Of a DNA stretch of 64,000 bases, positions 1 through 11,339 are shown one piece after another; position 1 is the first letter of the stretch; every line of letters starts with the position of its first letter. Source of the DNA: Macrotis lagotis (lineage: Eukaryota; Chordata; Mammalia; Peramelemorphia; Peramelidae). Location of the stretch: assembly GCF_037893015.1 (NCBI RefSeq), contig NC_133662.1:202028009-202092008 (forward strand), given 5' to 3'. The notes below the pieces were generated by a model. That model saw nothing but the letters and a program-made list of their open reading frames with translations. It had not been told where the DNA came from and did not search any database. Made by a program: the position numbers and the translations under genes.

Positions 1-509
1 GATGCAATTTGAGTCAATGCTGCTTATCATGCAATCAAGCAAGCAATCTGTGATGATACTTTGATAACAATGTAAGCTTATCAAGCAATTGAATAATCAA
101 ATTGGGATTGATGATACCTAATTAATAGTACTAGAATGATAAATAACACTAGGTGAAGAGGCATGGATATTTAAACTTTTAGAGAGAAAGAGGGGAGAGT
201 GTGAATGCTGAGTAAATTCTATTAAATAGATTTGACCCAGAGAAGGAATAAAATACATCTCCACTTGGATTTAAAAATCTATCCTAATATATAGAGAGGG
301 GGGGATGGGGGAAGGGAAAGATAAAGGAAGAAGAGATTGATAAAAGGGAAGGCAGAGGCAAAGGTATAAGTGAAAAAAAGCTGAAAGTTAAATTTTAAAA
401 GAAAAGTCAAAGGGAAAAGAATAAAATTTTGGTGAGGAGGAATAAGAGGAAATAAACGAAAAATAAATGGAGAAAGATAGCATGGAGGGAAATACAGAAT
501 TAGTAATCT

Positions 510-1638
510 TTACTATAAATGTGAATGGGATGAACTGTCCTATAAAACAGAAACAGCAGAATGGATTAAAAACCAGAATCCTAAAAACTAGAATATGTTG
601 TTTACAAGAAATACTTTGAAACAGAGAGATATATATAGGGTAAAGGTAAAAGGTTGGAGCAAAATATGTTATGTCTCAACTGAAGTAAAAAAAAATCAGG
701 GATAGCAAACCTGATCTCAAATAAAGAAAAAGCAAAACTGATCTCATTAAAAGGGATAATTAAGGAAACTACATCTTCTTAAAAGGCATCATTGGTAATG
801 AAGCTATATCATTACTAAACACGCTAGTGGCATAGCATCCAAATTCCAAGAGGAAAGCTGAGTGAATTACAAGGAGACATATACAGCAAAACTTGAATAG
901 TCTCCCTCAATCTCCCTCTATCAGAATTAGATACATCTAACCACAAAATAAAGGAAGTTAAAAAGATGAATGAAATCTTAGAAAACTTAGATTGATAGAC
1001 CTCTGGAGAAAACTTAATGGATATAGAAAAGAATATACCTTTTTCTCAGCAATACATGGCACCTATACCAAAACTGATCATGTACTAGGGCACAAAAATA
1101 TTATAATCAAATGCAGAAAGGCAGAAATAATATATACACATTTCTCAGACCATGATGCAATAAAAATTATATGTAATAAAGGGTTGTGGAAAAATAAATC
1201 AAAAACTAATTGGAAATCAAATAACTTTATCCTAAATAATGGGTGGATCAAAGAGCAAATAATAGAAATGATCGATAATTATATCAAAGAAAATCATACT
1301 AATGAGATATCATGCCAAAATTTATGGAATGCAGGCAAGGCAGTTCTAAGGGGAAACTTTATATCTCTAAATGCCTATATGAGTAAAATAGAGAAAGAAG
1401 AGATCAATGAATTGGGTATGCAACTAAAAAAAGCTGGAAAAAGAACAAATTAAAGATCCCCATTGAATACCAAATTAGAATTCTGAAAATCAAGGGAGAA
1501 ATGAATAAAATTGAAAGCAAGAAAACCATTGATCTCATAAATAAGACTAAGAGTTGGTTTTATGAAAAAGCCAATAAAACCTTTGGTTAACAAAGAAAGA
1601 AAATAACCAAATTACCAGTATCATAAATGAAAAAGATG
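510..1638 (+). pseudogene. L1 ORF2 endonuclease-domain fragment
   Basis: Start of L1 ORF2, encoding the apurinic-type endonuclease that nicks target DNA. The region near 510-545 reads like the ORF2 start (VTINVNGMN-like, frame interrupted). An open stretch at 992-1453 contains IDLWRKLNG, YTFFSAIHGTYTKTDHVLGH and FSDHDAIKI. These match the L1 segment ID-WRKLNP, YTFFS-HGTYSRIDYILGH and SDHNGLK, including the catalytic SDH triplet. The frame is broken before and after this stretch, so only fragments are readable. A linker segment up to about 1620 leads into the reverse transcriptase after the SINE insertion. Confidence 0.85.
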
Positions 1639-1790
1639 AGGGGGCAGCTAGGTGGCACAGTGGATAGAGCACTGGCCTTGGAGTCAGGAGTACCTGAGTT
1701 CAAATCCGGCCTCAGACACTTAATAATTACCTAGCTGTGTGGCCTTGGGCAAGCCACTTAACTCCATTGCCTTGCAAAAACCTTTAAAAA
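1636..1790 (+). mobile_element. CORE-SINE, WSINE1-type
   Basis: tRNA-like head with A box (tggcacagtggatagagc) and B box (gttcaaatccgg), then the CORE segment (gtgtggccttgggcaagcc) and a tail ending cattgccttgcaaaaa. It is flanked by an 11-bp perfect target site duplication, aaatgaaaaag, at 1625-1635 and 1791-1801, so it inserted into the L1 after the L1 was fixed. Confidence 0.95.
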
Positions 1791-1801
1791 AAATGAAAAA
1801 G

Positions 1802-3600
1802 GTGAACTAACCAACAATGAGGAAGAAATTAAAGAGATAATTCAGAGCTACTTTGCTGAACTCTATGTCAATGAATTGAATAACCTGAGTGAAATGGATG
1901 AATATTTACAAAAATACAAACTGCCCAGATTGTCAAAAGAGAAAATAAATTGCTTAAACAACCCCATTTCAGAAAAAGAAATTGAAGAAACCATCAATAA
2001 ACTCTTTAAGAAAAGGAAAAAAAGAAAAAGAAAAAGAAAGAGGAACAATTAATTCCTATTCTACTTAAACTATTTAAAAAACTAGGTGTTCTACCAAACT
2101 GCTTTCATGACACTAATACAGTGCTAATACCTAAATCAGGAAGAACAAAAACAGACAAAGAAAATTATAGATCAATCTTCCTAATGAATATTGATGCAAA
2201 AATGTTAAATAAAATTTTAGCAATGAGACTACAGCAAGTCATTACTAGGATAATATATCATGATCAGTAGAATTCATATTAGGTAGGCAGGGATGGTTCA
2301 ACATTAGGAAAAAACCCAACATAATTGAACATATCAATAGCAAAATCAACAGAAATGATATGATTATTTCAATAGATGCTGAAAAATCTTTGATAAATTG
2401 CAACATCCATTCCTATTAAAAAACACTAGAAAGTTTAGGATAAGTGAAGTTTTCCTTAAAATAATAAATAATATCTATTTAAAACCATCAACAAATATAT
2501 GTAATGGGAATAAACTCAAAGCAATTCTAATAAAATCAGGGGTGAAACAAGGATGCCCATTATCACCATTACTATTCAATTTAGTATTAGAAATATTAGT
2601 TGTAGCAATAAGAGAAGAAAAAGAAATTGAAGGAATCAGAATTGGCAATGAGGAAGCAAAGCTCTCACTCTTTGTAGATAGTATGATGATATAATTAAAG
2701 AATCTGAGAAAATAATCTAAAAAACTCCTTGAAATAATTAACAAATTTAGCAAAGTAGTAGGATATAAAATAAACCCAAATAAATCATCAGCATTTCTAT
2801 ATATGAACAACAAAGCCCAAGAGCAAGAGATAGAAAGAGAAATTCTTTTTAAAGTAACTATAGATAGCATTAAATACTTGGGAATCCACCTCCCAAGACA
2901 AAACCAGAAACTGTATGAACAAAATTATAAGCACTTCTCACCCAAATAAAGTTAGATATAAATAATTGGAAAAATGTTAATTGTTTATTGTGAGGTTGAG
3001 CTAATGTAATAAAAATGACAATTCTACCCAAATTAAATTACTTATTCAGCGGCATACCAATCAAACTATCAAATAACTATTTTACTATACTAGAAAAAAT
3101 AGTAACAAAATTCATGTGGAGCAACAAAAGATCAAAAATAGCAAGAGAACTAATGGAAAAAAAAAGTAAAGAAAGATGATCTAGGTCTACCAAATCTAAA
3201 ACTACACTAAAAAGCAACATTCATCAAAACTACCTGGTACTGGTTAAGAAATAGAGGGATAGGGGGTGGCTAGGTGGTGCAGTGGATAGAGCACTGGCCC
3301 TGGAGTCAGGAGTACCTGAGTTCAAATCTGGCCTCAGGCACTTAATAATCACCTAGCTGTGTGGCTACTGTTTGACAAATCAAAAGACATTAGCTTCTTG
3401 GACAAGAACTCACTATTTGACAAAAATTGTTGGGAAAACTGAAAAATAGTATGGCAAAAACTAGGCATAGACCCACATCTCACACCCTATACCAAAATAA
3501 GGTCTAAATGGGTACAGGATTTAGACACCATAGATAAATTAATAGACTAAGAAATCCTCTATCAGATCTATCGAAAGGAAATAAATTTATGACCAAACAA
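1802..3600 (+). pseudogene. L1 ORF2 reverse-transcriptase region, broken
   Basis: This continues the L1 ORF2 reading after the [24 protein letters not shown] near 1804, then the reverse transcriptase palm. The stretch 2398-2694 holds SGVKQGCPLSPLLFNLVLE (the conserved QGCPLSPLLFN motif) and KLSLFVDSMMI where active L1s have LFADDMI. The second catalytic aspartate is replaced by serine, so the enzyme would be dead even without the stops. The 3' part reads SLFDKNCWENxKIVWQKLG, which corresponds to the LFNKWCWENWLAI region of placental L1. A SINE interrupts it at 3262-3365. It ends where the ORF1-only element inserted. Confidence 0.85.
3262..3365 (+). mobile_element. CORE-SINE, WSINE1-type, 3'-truncated
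   Basis: Head and CORE of the same SINE family (ggtggctaggtggtgcagtg ... cctagctgtgtggc). The copy stops after ctgtgtggc and L1 coding sequence resumes at once, so the 3' third and A-tail are missing. No clear target duplication was found. Confidence 0.85.
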
Positions 3601-4055
3601 GAATTAGAGTACATTATAAACTGTAAAATCCAGCCCAGCCCAGAGATCACCCACAACAACTTGAAGGGGTGGTGAGAGAACTCCGCTACTCCAGAATGAG
3701 TGTGGAGTGAGGAGCACAGGCTGCAGAATCTGCAGCCAGAATCTGGAGAAAGTGGTCTGCACCCCCCAGAGATGGTAGGGTAAGTCTGCAGAGATTTCTC
3801 TGCTGTCCCTGGGGTAGGACTCTGCTGTTTGCCTACACTCAGATATTGCAGTTTGGGCTTCCATGCTAAATAACCAACCTGGATCCCTCCTTATAGCCCC
3901 TGGGCAGAGAGGTAAGCATGGGGTCCATTTACATATCAAAGCACAGGCTAGAGAGCATAAGACCTTGGAGGAATAAAAGTTCCAGTGTGGTGCCCCCCAA
4001 AAAAACCCAACCCCAGTGCCTTGGAAGTGCTGTAAATTAGTCTTGGGCTGAGGAA

Positions 4056-5100
4056 ATGAGTAAACAACAGAAAAAGAAGAATCTGACCATAGAGAATTAC
4101 TTTAGTCCCATGGGAGATCAAAACACATACTCAGTTGATGACAAAATCAAAACTTCCATATCCAAAACCTCCGAGAGAAATAGAAAATGGGCTCAGACTA
4201 TGGATGAATTTGAAAAGCAATTTAGGGAGGTGGAGGAAAATTGGGAGGAGAAATGAGAGCAATGCAGAAAAATCATGAAAACCAAATCAGTAGCTTGGTG
4301 AAAGATATACAAAAAAAAATACTGAAGAAAATAATATGTTAAAAACTAGTTTAGGCCTAATGGAAAAAGCAAAACAAAAGGTAAATGAGAAGAATGTCTT
4401 AAAAAGCAGAATTGGCCAGCTGAAAAAGGAGATAAAAAAGCTCTCTGAAGAAAATAACTCCTTCAAATGCAGAATGGAACTAAAGGAAGCTGATGACTTT
4501 GCAAGAAATCAAGAAGAAAAAAAAAAGAGAAAAAAAGAAATCAGGAAGAAATAAAACTCTTCCAAAAAAGCCAAAAATAGAAGAAAATGTGAAATAGCTC
4601 ATTGGAAAAACAATTGACCTCCAAAACAGATCCAGAAGAAATAATTTAAAAATTATTGGGCTATCTGAAAGCCATGACCAGGAGAAGAGCCTAGACTTCA
4701 TTTTTCAAGAAATAATACAGCAAAATTTCCCTGAGATCCTAGAAGCTGAGGGTAAAATAGAAATCAAGAGAATTCACCAGTCACCCCCTGAAAGAGATCC
4801 CCCCAAAAAAACTTCCAGGAATATTATAGCCAAATTCAAAAACTCCAAAATCAAAGAGAAAATTCTAAAAGCTGCCAGAAACAAACAATTCAACTACCAA
4901 GGCTCCATAGTCAGGATTACACAGGATTTGGCAGCATCTACATTAAGTACTCTTAGGGATTGGAATATGATATTCTGGAAGGCAAAAGATCTTGATTTGC
5001 AACCAAGAATCAACTACACAGCAAAACTGAACATCCTCTTTCAGGGGAAAAGATGGACTTTCAATGAAACAGGAGACTTTCAAACTTTCCTATTGAGATG
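4056..5100 (+). pseudogene. L1/HAL1 ORF1 (RNA-binding coiled-coil protein), broken
   Basis: ORF1p is the trimeric RNA chaperone of L1. It starts MSKQQKKKNLTIENYFSPMG at 4056. A charged helical segment follows (to 4254, stop), then a heptad-rich coiled coil in another frame at 4336-4554 (LKSRIGQLKKEIKKLSEEN). A third open stretch, 4624-5100, carries the RRM and C-terminal domain: NNLKIIGLSESHDQEKSLDF, FPEILEAEGKIEIKRIHQ, KEKILKAARNKQFNYQGS, RITQDLAASTLSTLRDWN and LQPRINYTAKLNILFQGK. It has at least one in-frame stop and two frame changes. The C-terminal half is open for about 158 codons, suggesting moderate age. Confidence 0.85.
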
Positions 5101-5487
5101 ACCAGAGCTGAACAAAAAGTTTGATCTCCAAGTACTGGACTCTGGTGAACCATAGAGGGAGTGAAAGAGAAGGACTAACTATGAGGAACTTGATGATGTT
5201 GAACTGTTTGTATTCCTGCATGGGAAGAAGATATTGATAACTCATATGAACTTTCTTATTTATAAGAACTGTTAGAAGGACATTTATAGACAAGACATAG
5301 GAAGGACCAGAATATAATGGTATGATGTGGTAAAGGGATGGAGTCAATGGGTGATGGGGGAAAGTACTGGGAGGAAGGAAAAGATGAAGAAGAAGCTGAG
5401 AGATTTCACGTAATAGTCAAGAAAATGCTTTTTCAATGGCAAGGGGGTTATGAGTAAGCCTTCATTCTTATCAGAAATAGCTCAGAG

Positions 5488-5493
5488 AGGAAA

Positions 5494-5530
<37 letters not shown>
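5488..5530. repeat. (CA)n microsatellite
   Basis: About twenty CA units with one interruption near the 3' end, lying in the 3' region of the half-L1 element. Confidence 0.95.
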
Positions 5531-5532
<2 letters not shown>

Positions 5533-5910
5533 TCATAAGGTGAAGAAATCTATCTTGCCCTGGAGAAGGATAGGAGGAAAGGTACTAGATGGGGGGAATG
5601 GGGGGAGGGAAGAGGGGGGGAATAGGTGATAGAAGAGAGGGAAGAATGAGGGAGAGGGTACCCAGATTACACTTTTGGACAGGGCCATGATGAAAGGAGA
5701 AAGACAATAGAATAAATGAGAGTGGGGAGAAATAGAGTGGAGGTACAGCTAGTAATAGCAACTGTGGGAAAAATATTGAAGCAACTTCTCTTGTGGACTT
5801 ATGATAAAGAAAGCAACTCACACCAGAGACAGAGCCATTGAAATTTGAACACAGACTGAAGTACAATTTTTTTTCCTCTCTCTCTCTATTTTTGAGGTTT
5901 CTCATCTTCT

Positions 5911-6028
5911 TGGGGGGGGGGGGGGAGGGGGTTTATGTTTACTCATAACACATTCAATTTACATCAATGTATGGCATGGAAACAATGTAGAGACTATCAG
6001 ACAGCCTTCTGTGGGGGGGGGAAGGGGG
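5911..6028. repeat. Poly-G tracts in half-L1 3' region
   Basis: Two G-runs (about 5911-5932 and 6013-6029, each lightly interrupted) flank the conserved 3' segment. G-rich 3' tracts are usual in L1 3' UTRs, and similar shorter G-runs occur in the L1 at 44.67-44.70 kb. Confidence 0.8.
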
Positions 6029-6133
6029 GGAAAATTGTAGAATTCAGAGCCTTACAAAAAATGATGGGTACATATTACTATTGTATATAATTGGAAAACA
6101 AATAAAGTGTTAAAATGTAAAAAAATTCAAAAT

Positions 6134-7295
6134 GAATGCTTTTGATTATATTAAATTAAAAAGATTTTACACTAATAAAATCAATGCTACCAAAATTAGA
6201 AGGAATGCAGAAAGTTAGGAAACAATTTCACAACTAGGAGTTCTGATAAAGGTCTTATTTCTAAAATATATAGAGAATTGCATCAAATTTATATGAGGTT
6301 ACAAGTCATTCCCCAATTGATAAATGGTCAAAGAATATGAATAAATAGTTTTCAAATGAATAAATTAAAACTTTATATAGTCATATGAAAAAAGACTCCA
6401 ATCATTACTGATTAGAGAAATGCAAATTAAAACAACTATGAGGTGTCACCTCACAACTATTAGATTGGCCAAGATGATAAAAAGGAAAAATGATCAATAT
6501 TGGAGCGATTGTGGGAGGATTGAGACATTGATGCATTGCTGGTGAAGTTCTGATCATATCCAACCTTTCTAGAGAGCAATATGAAACTATGCCCAAAGAG
6601 CAATAAAAATGTTCAACCCTTTGACCCAGCAATTCCAATTCTAGGTCTATATCCAGAAGAAATCATGAAAAATAGGAAAATTCCTACATTCCAAAATATT
6701 CATAGCAGCTCTTTTTGTAGTGGGAAATAACTGGAAATTGTGGGGATGCCTATCAGTTGGGGAATGGCTAAACAAATAATGGTACATGAATACTATGGAA
6801 TATTATTGTTCTATAAGAAAGCATAAATGGTTGGACTCTAGGGAAGCATGAAATGACTTACAAGATCTGATGCTAAGCGAAGGGAGTAGAGCCAAGAGAA
6901 CAATGTACACATCAACAACAGCATTGTGAGATGATCAACCTTGATGGAAGCAGCTCCTCTCAGAGCTCCTCTAGCAGAGAGCTAAAACAACTGTATTAGA
7001 CCACCTATGGACAAAGTAATCCCTATCCAGAGGAAGAAAAATAAAACAAAACAAAAAAAACCCCTTCAGAATCTGATGACCACTTTATAAAAATTATCAC
7101 ATGTGTATCTCTCTTAATCCTAATTCCTTATACTGAAAATGATCAATCTGTAAACATGTTTATCAAAAATTTGTTTATACAATGCTAACTTGACTGTTCA
7201 TACCTGAGGGGTGGAGAGTGGTGGAATGAAATTTTGAAACTCAAAAATATACATGTATTTATGGATTAAAAAAATAGAAATAAATAAAAAGAAAA
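6134..7295 (+). pseudogene. L1 ORF2 C-terminal region and 3' UTR
   Basis: Host L1 resumes with NAFDYIKLKRFYTNKINATK (L1 D-IKLKSFCTAK- region). It continues through RLQSLLIREMQIKTTMRCHL, KNDQYWSDCGRIETLMHCW and KIFIAALFVVGNNWKLWGC to WYMNTMEYYCSIRKHKWLD, all hallmarks of the L1 ORF2 C-terminus in placental and marsupial L1s. Several stops interrupt the frame. The 3' UTR runs from about 6900 to the A-rich end near 7295. Confidence 0.85.
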
Positions 7296-8045
7296 GCAAA
7301 GAGATCTCTTCTGTGGGGCTCCCATTGGTTTCTCCAGGATCAGTCCTATTTCTGCACTGGATGCCTTGTAGCACCCGTCTCCTCCACTCCAGATTCCAGC
7401 ATCTGAACCCAATTCCCTTTCCATCAGCTGAGTGCAACAGAGCCATTCAGAATAGTGCTGGCCTATCTCTCAGAACCAAGTGACCAATGTTCAACCATGG
7501 TTTTAGACCAGATAGTATTGTATAAGGATATTATTCTTTGACAAGAAATTGTGCAACTTAATAGACAGGCCTGCAAGTAGGTTTATGCTTTTCCTTATCC
7601 TTATTTATGTAAAAATACTTTCTCCTCTCTCTGTTCAAGTATGGCCATTACCATTATGGCCTCCATCTATAGATTTTTATGGTAAATCTTAAGAAAATAA
7701 ATATGTCTAACTTTAAAAAAAATCTGGTAGTTTAGGAGTAGAGGGATTAGAGGGTGAGAGTTAGGTTAAGTGAAAATAAAGGATGGGTTTCAACCCAGAT
7801 ATTGTAGTTTTTATAATATGAATCAAAGTTAACTTTTTAAAATCTCTTTAAGATTTATAAAACACTTGTTTGACATGGTTCTTTCAGGTAACTTGAAATT
7901 ACTAAAGTAGGACTTTCTTCAGGATCAGTTTTTAAATACAGTGTGACTCTATGCCCTCTTCTATTCCAGAAGAGACTTCTATCCCCTTTATGTTCTGAAA
8001 TTCTTTGGATTTGTTATAAACTTTTATTTATAAAAGAAGTATGGC
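7296..8045. other. Unassigned, non-repetitive by eye
   Basis: A relatively G/C-rich stretch (7310-7490) followed by AT-rich sequence. I do not recognise a repeat family or an exon here. Short frames on both strands at 7198-7483 have no family resemblance. Confidence 0.4.
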
Positions 8046-8049
8046 ATGG

Positions 8050-8280
8050 TAGAAGTATAAGCTAGAGGTAGAGATATAAGCTAAAATTTAGGCTCTGGAA
8101 TTTATTAACTGTAGGATTTGGGCTTAATCCCTTAAATTTTTCAAGCTCTAGGTAACCTCATCTGTATACTATGGATAATAATACTACTTACCTAACTGGT
8201 TGTTATGGGGAAAAATGCTTTGTCAATATTAAAATGATGTATGAATGTGAGCTCTTCACCATCATCATCCTCATCCTGCC
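8050..8280 (+). repeat. MIR/THER-type SINE, old
   Basis: Diverged SINE body in sense: taggctctggaatttatt, cctcatctgtatactatgg, ataataatactacttacct, then a tail with ttgtcaatattaaaatgatg and (atc)n. This order is the usual MIR/THER1 arrangement. A similar partial copy lies at about 8810-8910. Confidence 0.6.
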
Positions 8281-8954
8281 TGTTTTTTTTTTTTAAAAAA
8301 GATTAAAGAACTTAAGATGTAAATAATCTGCAAAGCAAACCAGCAGGTTCAGTGAATTTCAGTCAAATTGTTTGTGATGGCAGATTTTTGGCTGTTTTCT
8401 TAGAGGAAGTGAATTGGAAAACAGGCAGGCCTAAGACCTCCTTTGGGAGTAGATGCTACTAAGGCAAAAAAGGGAAATTGGATGCTTCAAGTAAATTTCA
8501 CCTCTTTGACAAAATTCCTGGAAGTCTAACCAGTAGAGCTATACTTCTGTATAGAAACAGAATACAGCATTAAGATATTTCCTAACTGATATAAATCTTA
8601 GCAAGAACTGGGGTCAAAATGTTTAAGACAGTTAAAACAAATGAAAATGAAGCCAGAATTCTATCTGCAAACATGTGGAAAGTGAAAGGCTTTTAAATTA
8701 GAGAGTAATATGGTCAGAGAAGTTGTTATGTCATAGAAGAGAAAGGAAAACTGAAAAGGATCAAAGACAGACCAGTGCATACATTTACTTTTAAATTTTA
8801 ATTTTGCTTGCCTTTTGTTAGTCAAATCACTTAAACTCTCTGAAAATCAGTTTTCTCATGTGAAAATGAGAGGATTAGAGTAATGAAATCTGTGATCTGT
8901 TTTGATTTCAAATTTCTGATCCTATGATCTACAAAAAAACAAACCAGCCAGTAA

Positions 8955-9780
8955 ACAAGGATTTTATATATATATCTGCTATGTGCTCTGGGGAAATGAA
9001 ACAATTCCTGCCCTCATATAAATTACATTTTATAATGACAGACTACATGAATACATAGGCATATGCGAAAGACCCAAGTGGGTTGGAGGGATGGAGAGTG
9101 ATCAAGGAAAGACTTCATGTAGATGCTGGCAGGGCTGACCTTTGAGAGAAACTAAGGATTCTTAGGTAGGTAGTACAGTGGTTAGAGTGTCAGGTCTGGA
9201 ATCAGAAAGGCTCATCTTCCTGAGTTCAAATCCAGCCTCAGATGCTTAAGAGCTGTGTAACCTTAGGTAAGTCACTTAATCCTATTTGCCTCACTTTCTT
9301 CATTTGTAAAATTAGATGGAGAAGGAAATGACAAACCATTCCAGGATCTTTGCAAAGAAAATCACAAATGGGATCACTGAAAAACAAAAAGGATTCTAAG
9401 AGATAGAGGGGAGGGAGGAGCACATTCTAGGTAATGAAGGTAGCCTGTGTAAGTATACAAGGCATGATAGGACTTTAAGTTCAATAAGACCAATTTGACT
9501 AACAAAGTACATGAAAGGGAGTGGTCTATAATAAGTTTGAAAAGGGAAGTTGGAGCCAGGTAAAGGATTTTAAATGATGAATACAGGAATGTAGATTTGA
9601 TCCTAGAAGTAGTATAGAACCACTGAAGGTCACTGAGTTCAGTTAACATGGTCAGATCTATTCTTTAGATACCCCCTTGAGCAGCTATATAAAGGATGGA
9701 GATTGAAGAGGGAGATGGAGGCAGAGATATCAACTGCCCAGGTGATTGGAGATGAAATTTTAAACCAAGGTCATTGAAGC
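8955..9780 (+). repeat. Ancient interspersed repeat (tctgctatgtgc... family), split by Mar-1
   Basis: Sense copy of a widespread old mammalian repeat beginning with a ctactatgtgccaggcactg-like start and 'ccctgccctca-gag'. It continues after the SINE with 'ggattttaaatgatgaatac' and 'ccactgaaggtcactgag' and 'atggtcagatctattcttta'. I recognise the pattern but cannot name its class without a library search. Confidence 0.5.
9163..9388 (+). mobile_element. Mar-1-type CORE-SINE with RTE-like tail
   Basis: SINE head (ggtagtacagtggttagag), B box (gttcaaatccagcc), CORE (ctgtgtaaccttaggtaagt), then 'tggagaaggaaatgacaaac' and 'caaatgggatcactgaaaaa', the Bov-B/RTE-like 3' tail of Mar-1. The target duplication aaggattct flanks it at 9154-9162 and 9389-9397. 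Confidence 0.85.
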
Positions 9781-11165
9781 AGCTGTTAAGAGATCTTTGG
9801 TGGTCTTTAAGAGACTAGTCTCTTAAGTGACTAACTAAAATCCAGAAACCAGAATCCTGGGCTTAAAATGTGGAGAATAAACAATACCAAAATAATCAAA
9901 TAATAATAAAAGTAGGCATTTGGCTATGAAAAGAAGAGCTATAGGTTTGTATTTTAAGATTGTTAGCTTGAGATACAGAATTGTAATTGTAGATATTAGC
10001 AAAGGCAAATGAAGGATTTTTCTTAAGCTAACCTGACATAAGTTGGAAATGATCCTGAGGTCTTCAATCTCTGCACTAGAGTACAAACTCTGGCATGATA
10101 TACTGTGAGGATAATACTTTTGATATCTATCTGCTAAAGAACTGTTTATCTGTTAACTGGGCTCTAGCATACAAAAGGCTCGTGAGTAAGAAGTGGACCA
10201 CTATGTGATGAATGTTTTTGGCCACAACTATTCAATAAAACTTCCTACTGAGACATGCAGAGGTTTCAATCTGCAGGATTGCTGAGATCATGTTTACTTT
10301 GATGATTTCATAAAGAATAGATGTGGCAAAGATGACCAAAAGGATTTGATAACATTATGAATAAAAATATATTGGTCATTGAAAGGCTCAAAATTTGTTT
10401 TGTTTTTTTAAAATAATTTATTAATGTTTGGATTTACTCCGCATTAAATTAAATTTGTTTAACTAGAGGCATCCCTAGTTATATCCCCTACCACCCCAAG
10501 TGACCCTAAAGTTCCCATAGTTCATTTGGGAGTTTGGAGCAAGACCAGAGCAAAACTTGTTTAGCATTCTGGTGAACCTTCTTCATAAATAAGTCACAGA
10601 TGACTGATGAAGCTGATTGGTTCAAGAACTCTATAGTTTCCATGTTATTCTTTGCTATTGTACTTGAAGTTTCCTGATACATCCAGGTCAGCTGAAACCA
10701 AGAAGAGTTTCTGGTTATTTTCTGAATTTTCCCTGATTCTTTCCTATCTGATCTTTACTAGTTGTTCCACTGATAGCTGACCTCTGAGCACTCCATGGAG
10801 CCTGACTGTTTATCCAGTTTGGGTTCATTCTTAGTTGACCTATGACTTCCATGTATTCCCTAGATCTGAACTATTCTCTTGACTTGCTCATATTCAAATT
10901 TTTCCTTAATTTTCCTAGTCTTTGTTTATAACCCTGTGGCCTTATTTAGATCTATACAAGTGTCCTAAAATTAATAGAGGAGATGGCTTTTTGACTTTGC
11001 TTACACAAGAGGTTGTACAAGATTAGTCTGTTGGCAATTATCATAATCAATCTGTACATTCCCAATACAGCACTTATAATAATGTGTCAATATACTTGTG
11101 CTTATATTACATCTCTTCCTGATAAAATCGGTAAATTTTGTGAAATGCATCTAATTGAATTTTTG
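9781..11165. other. Unassigned AT-rich intergenic or intronic DNA
   Basis: No exon, RNA gene or familiar repeat could be recognised. Part of 10480-10980 reads like an old low-copy repeat but gives no diagnostic motif. Confidence 0.4.
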
Positions 11166-11185
11166 AGCTTGAACTGTTTGTCCTT

Positions 11186-11331
11186 CATTTTTTTTGGCAA
11201 GGCAATGGGGTTAAGTGACTTTCCCAAGGCCACACAGCTAGGTAATTATTAAGTGTCTGAGGTCAGATTTGAACTCAGGTCCTCCTGACTCCAGGGCCCG
11301 TGCTCTATCCACTATACCACCTAGCCACCCT
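11186..11331 (-). mobile_element. CORE-SINE, WSINE1-type
   Basis: Antisense copy: T-tail, ggcaaggcaatggggttaag, gcccaaggccacacagctag-like CORE, gaactcaggtcctcctgac (B box) and ctctatccactataccacct (A box). Flanked by agcttgaactgtt at 11166-11178 and 11333-11345. Confidence 0.93.
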
Positions 11332-11339
11332 CAGCTTGA

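Larger units (their letters stand above)
3630..6125 (+). mobile_element. Half-L1 (HAL1-type) element: ORF1 without ORF2, inserted in L1
   Basis: The host L1 reading stops at 3629 and resumes at 6134 in the ORF2 C-terminal part, so this 2.5-kb block is an insertion. It contains a G/C-rich 5' leader (3630-4055), an L1-like ORF1 (4056-5100) and a long 3' region (5101-6118) with a (CA)n run, several poly-G tracts and an A-tail at 6119-6125. No endonuclease or reverse transcriptase is present. The last 190 bp align with the 3' end of the L1 at 44.5-44.8 kb (acacattcaatt, atggaaac, agactatcagac, agccttacaaaaa). Short flanks (taaaat at 3624-3629, caaaat at 6128-6133) fit a diverged target duplication. 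An L1 that lost ORF2 by internal deletion is the alternative. Confidence 0.8.
1..7295 (+). mobile_element. LINE-1 (L1) element, decayed, carrying nested insertions
   Basis: A sense-strand L1 occupies most of the first 7.3 kb. A purine-rich stretch (about 150-500) typical of the region before ORF2 is followed by endonuclease, reverse transcriptase and C-terminal ORF2 sequence in the usual order. It ends in an A-rich 3' tail near 7265-7295. Two CORE-SINEs and a 2.5-kb ORF1-only element interrupt it. No ORF1 of its own is seen to the left, so it is truncated or its 5' part lies outside the window. Many stops and frameshifts make it inactive. The left edge (1-150) is not certainly L1. Confidence 0.85.

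Noticed and set aside
1640-1720. tRNA gene from A and B boxes
   Set aside because: The boxes belong to the tRNA-like head of a CORE-SINE with target duplications; no cloverleaf with matching acceptor stem is evident. The same applies to all other SINE heads.
5488-5530. CRISPR-like or satellite array
   Set aside because: Simple dinucleotide repeat; no spaced repeats of CRISPR form occur anywhere in the window.
5585-5905. 106-codon minus-strand frame with proline/leucine-rich end
   Set aside because: It is the complement of the purine-rich, G-rich 3' region of the half-L1 element.
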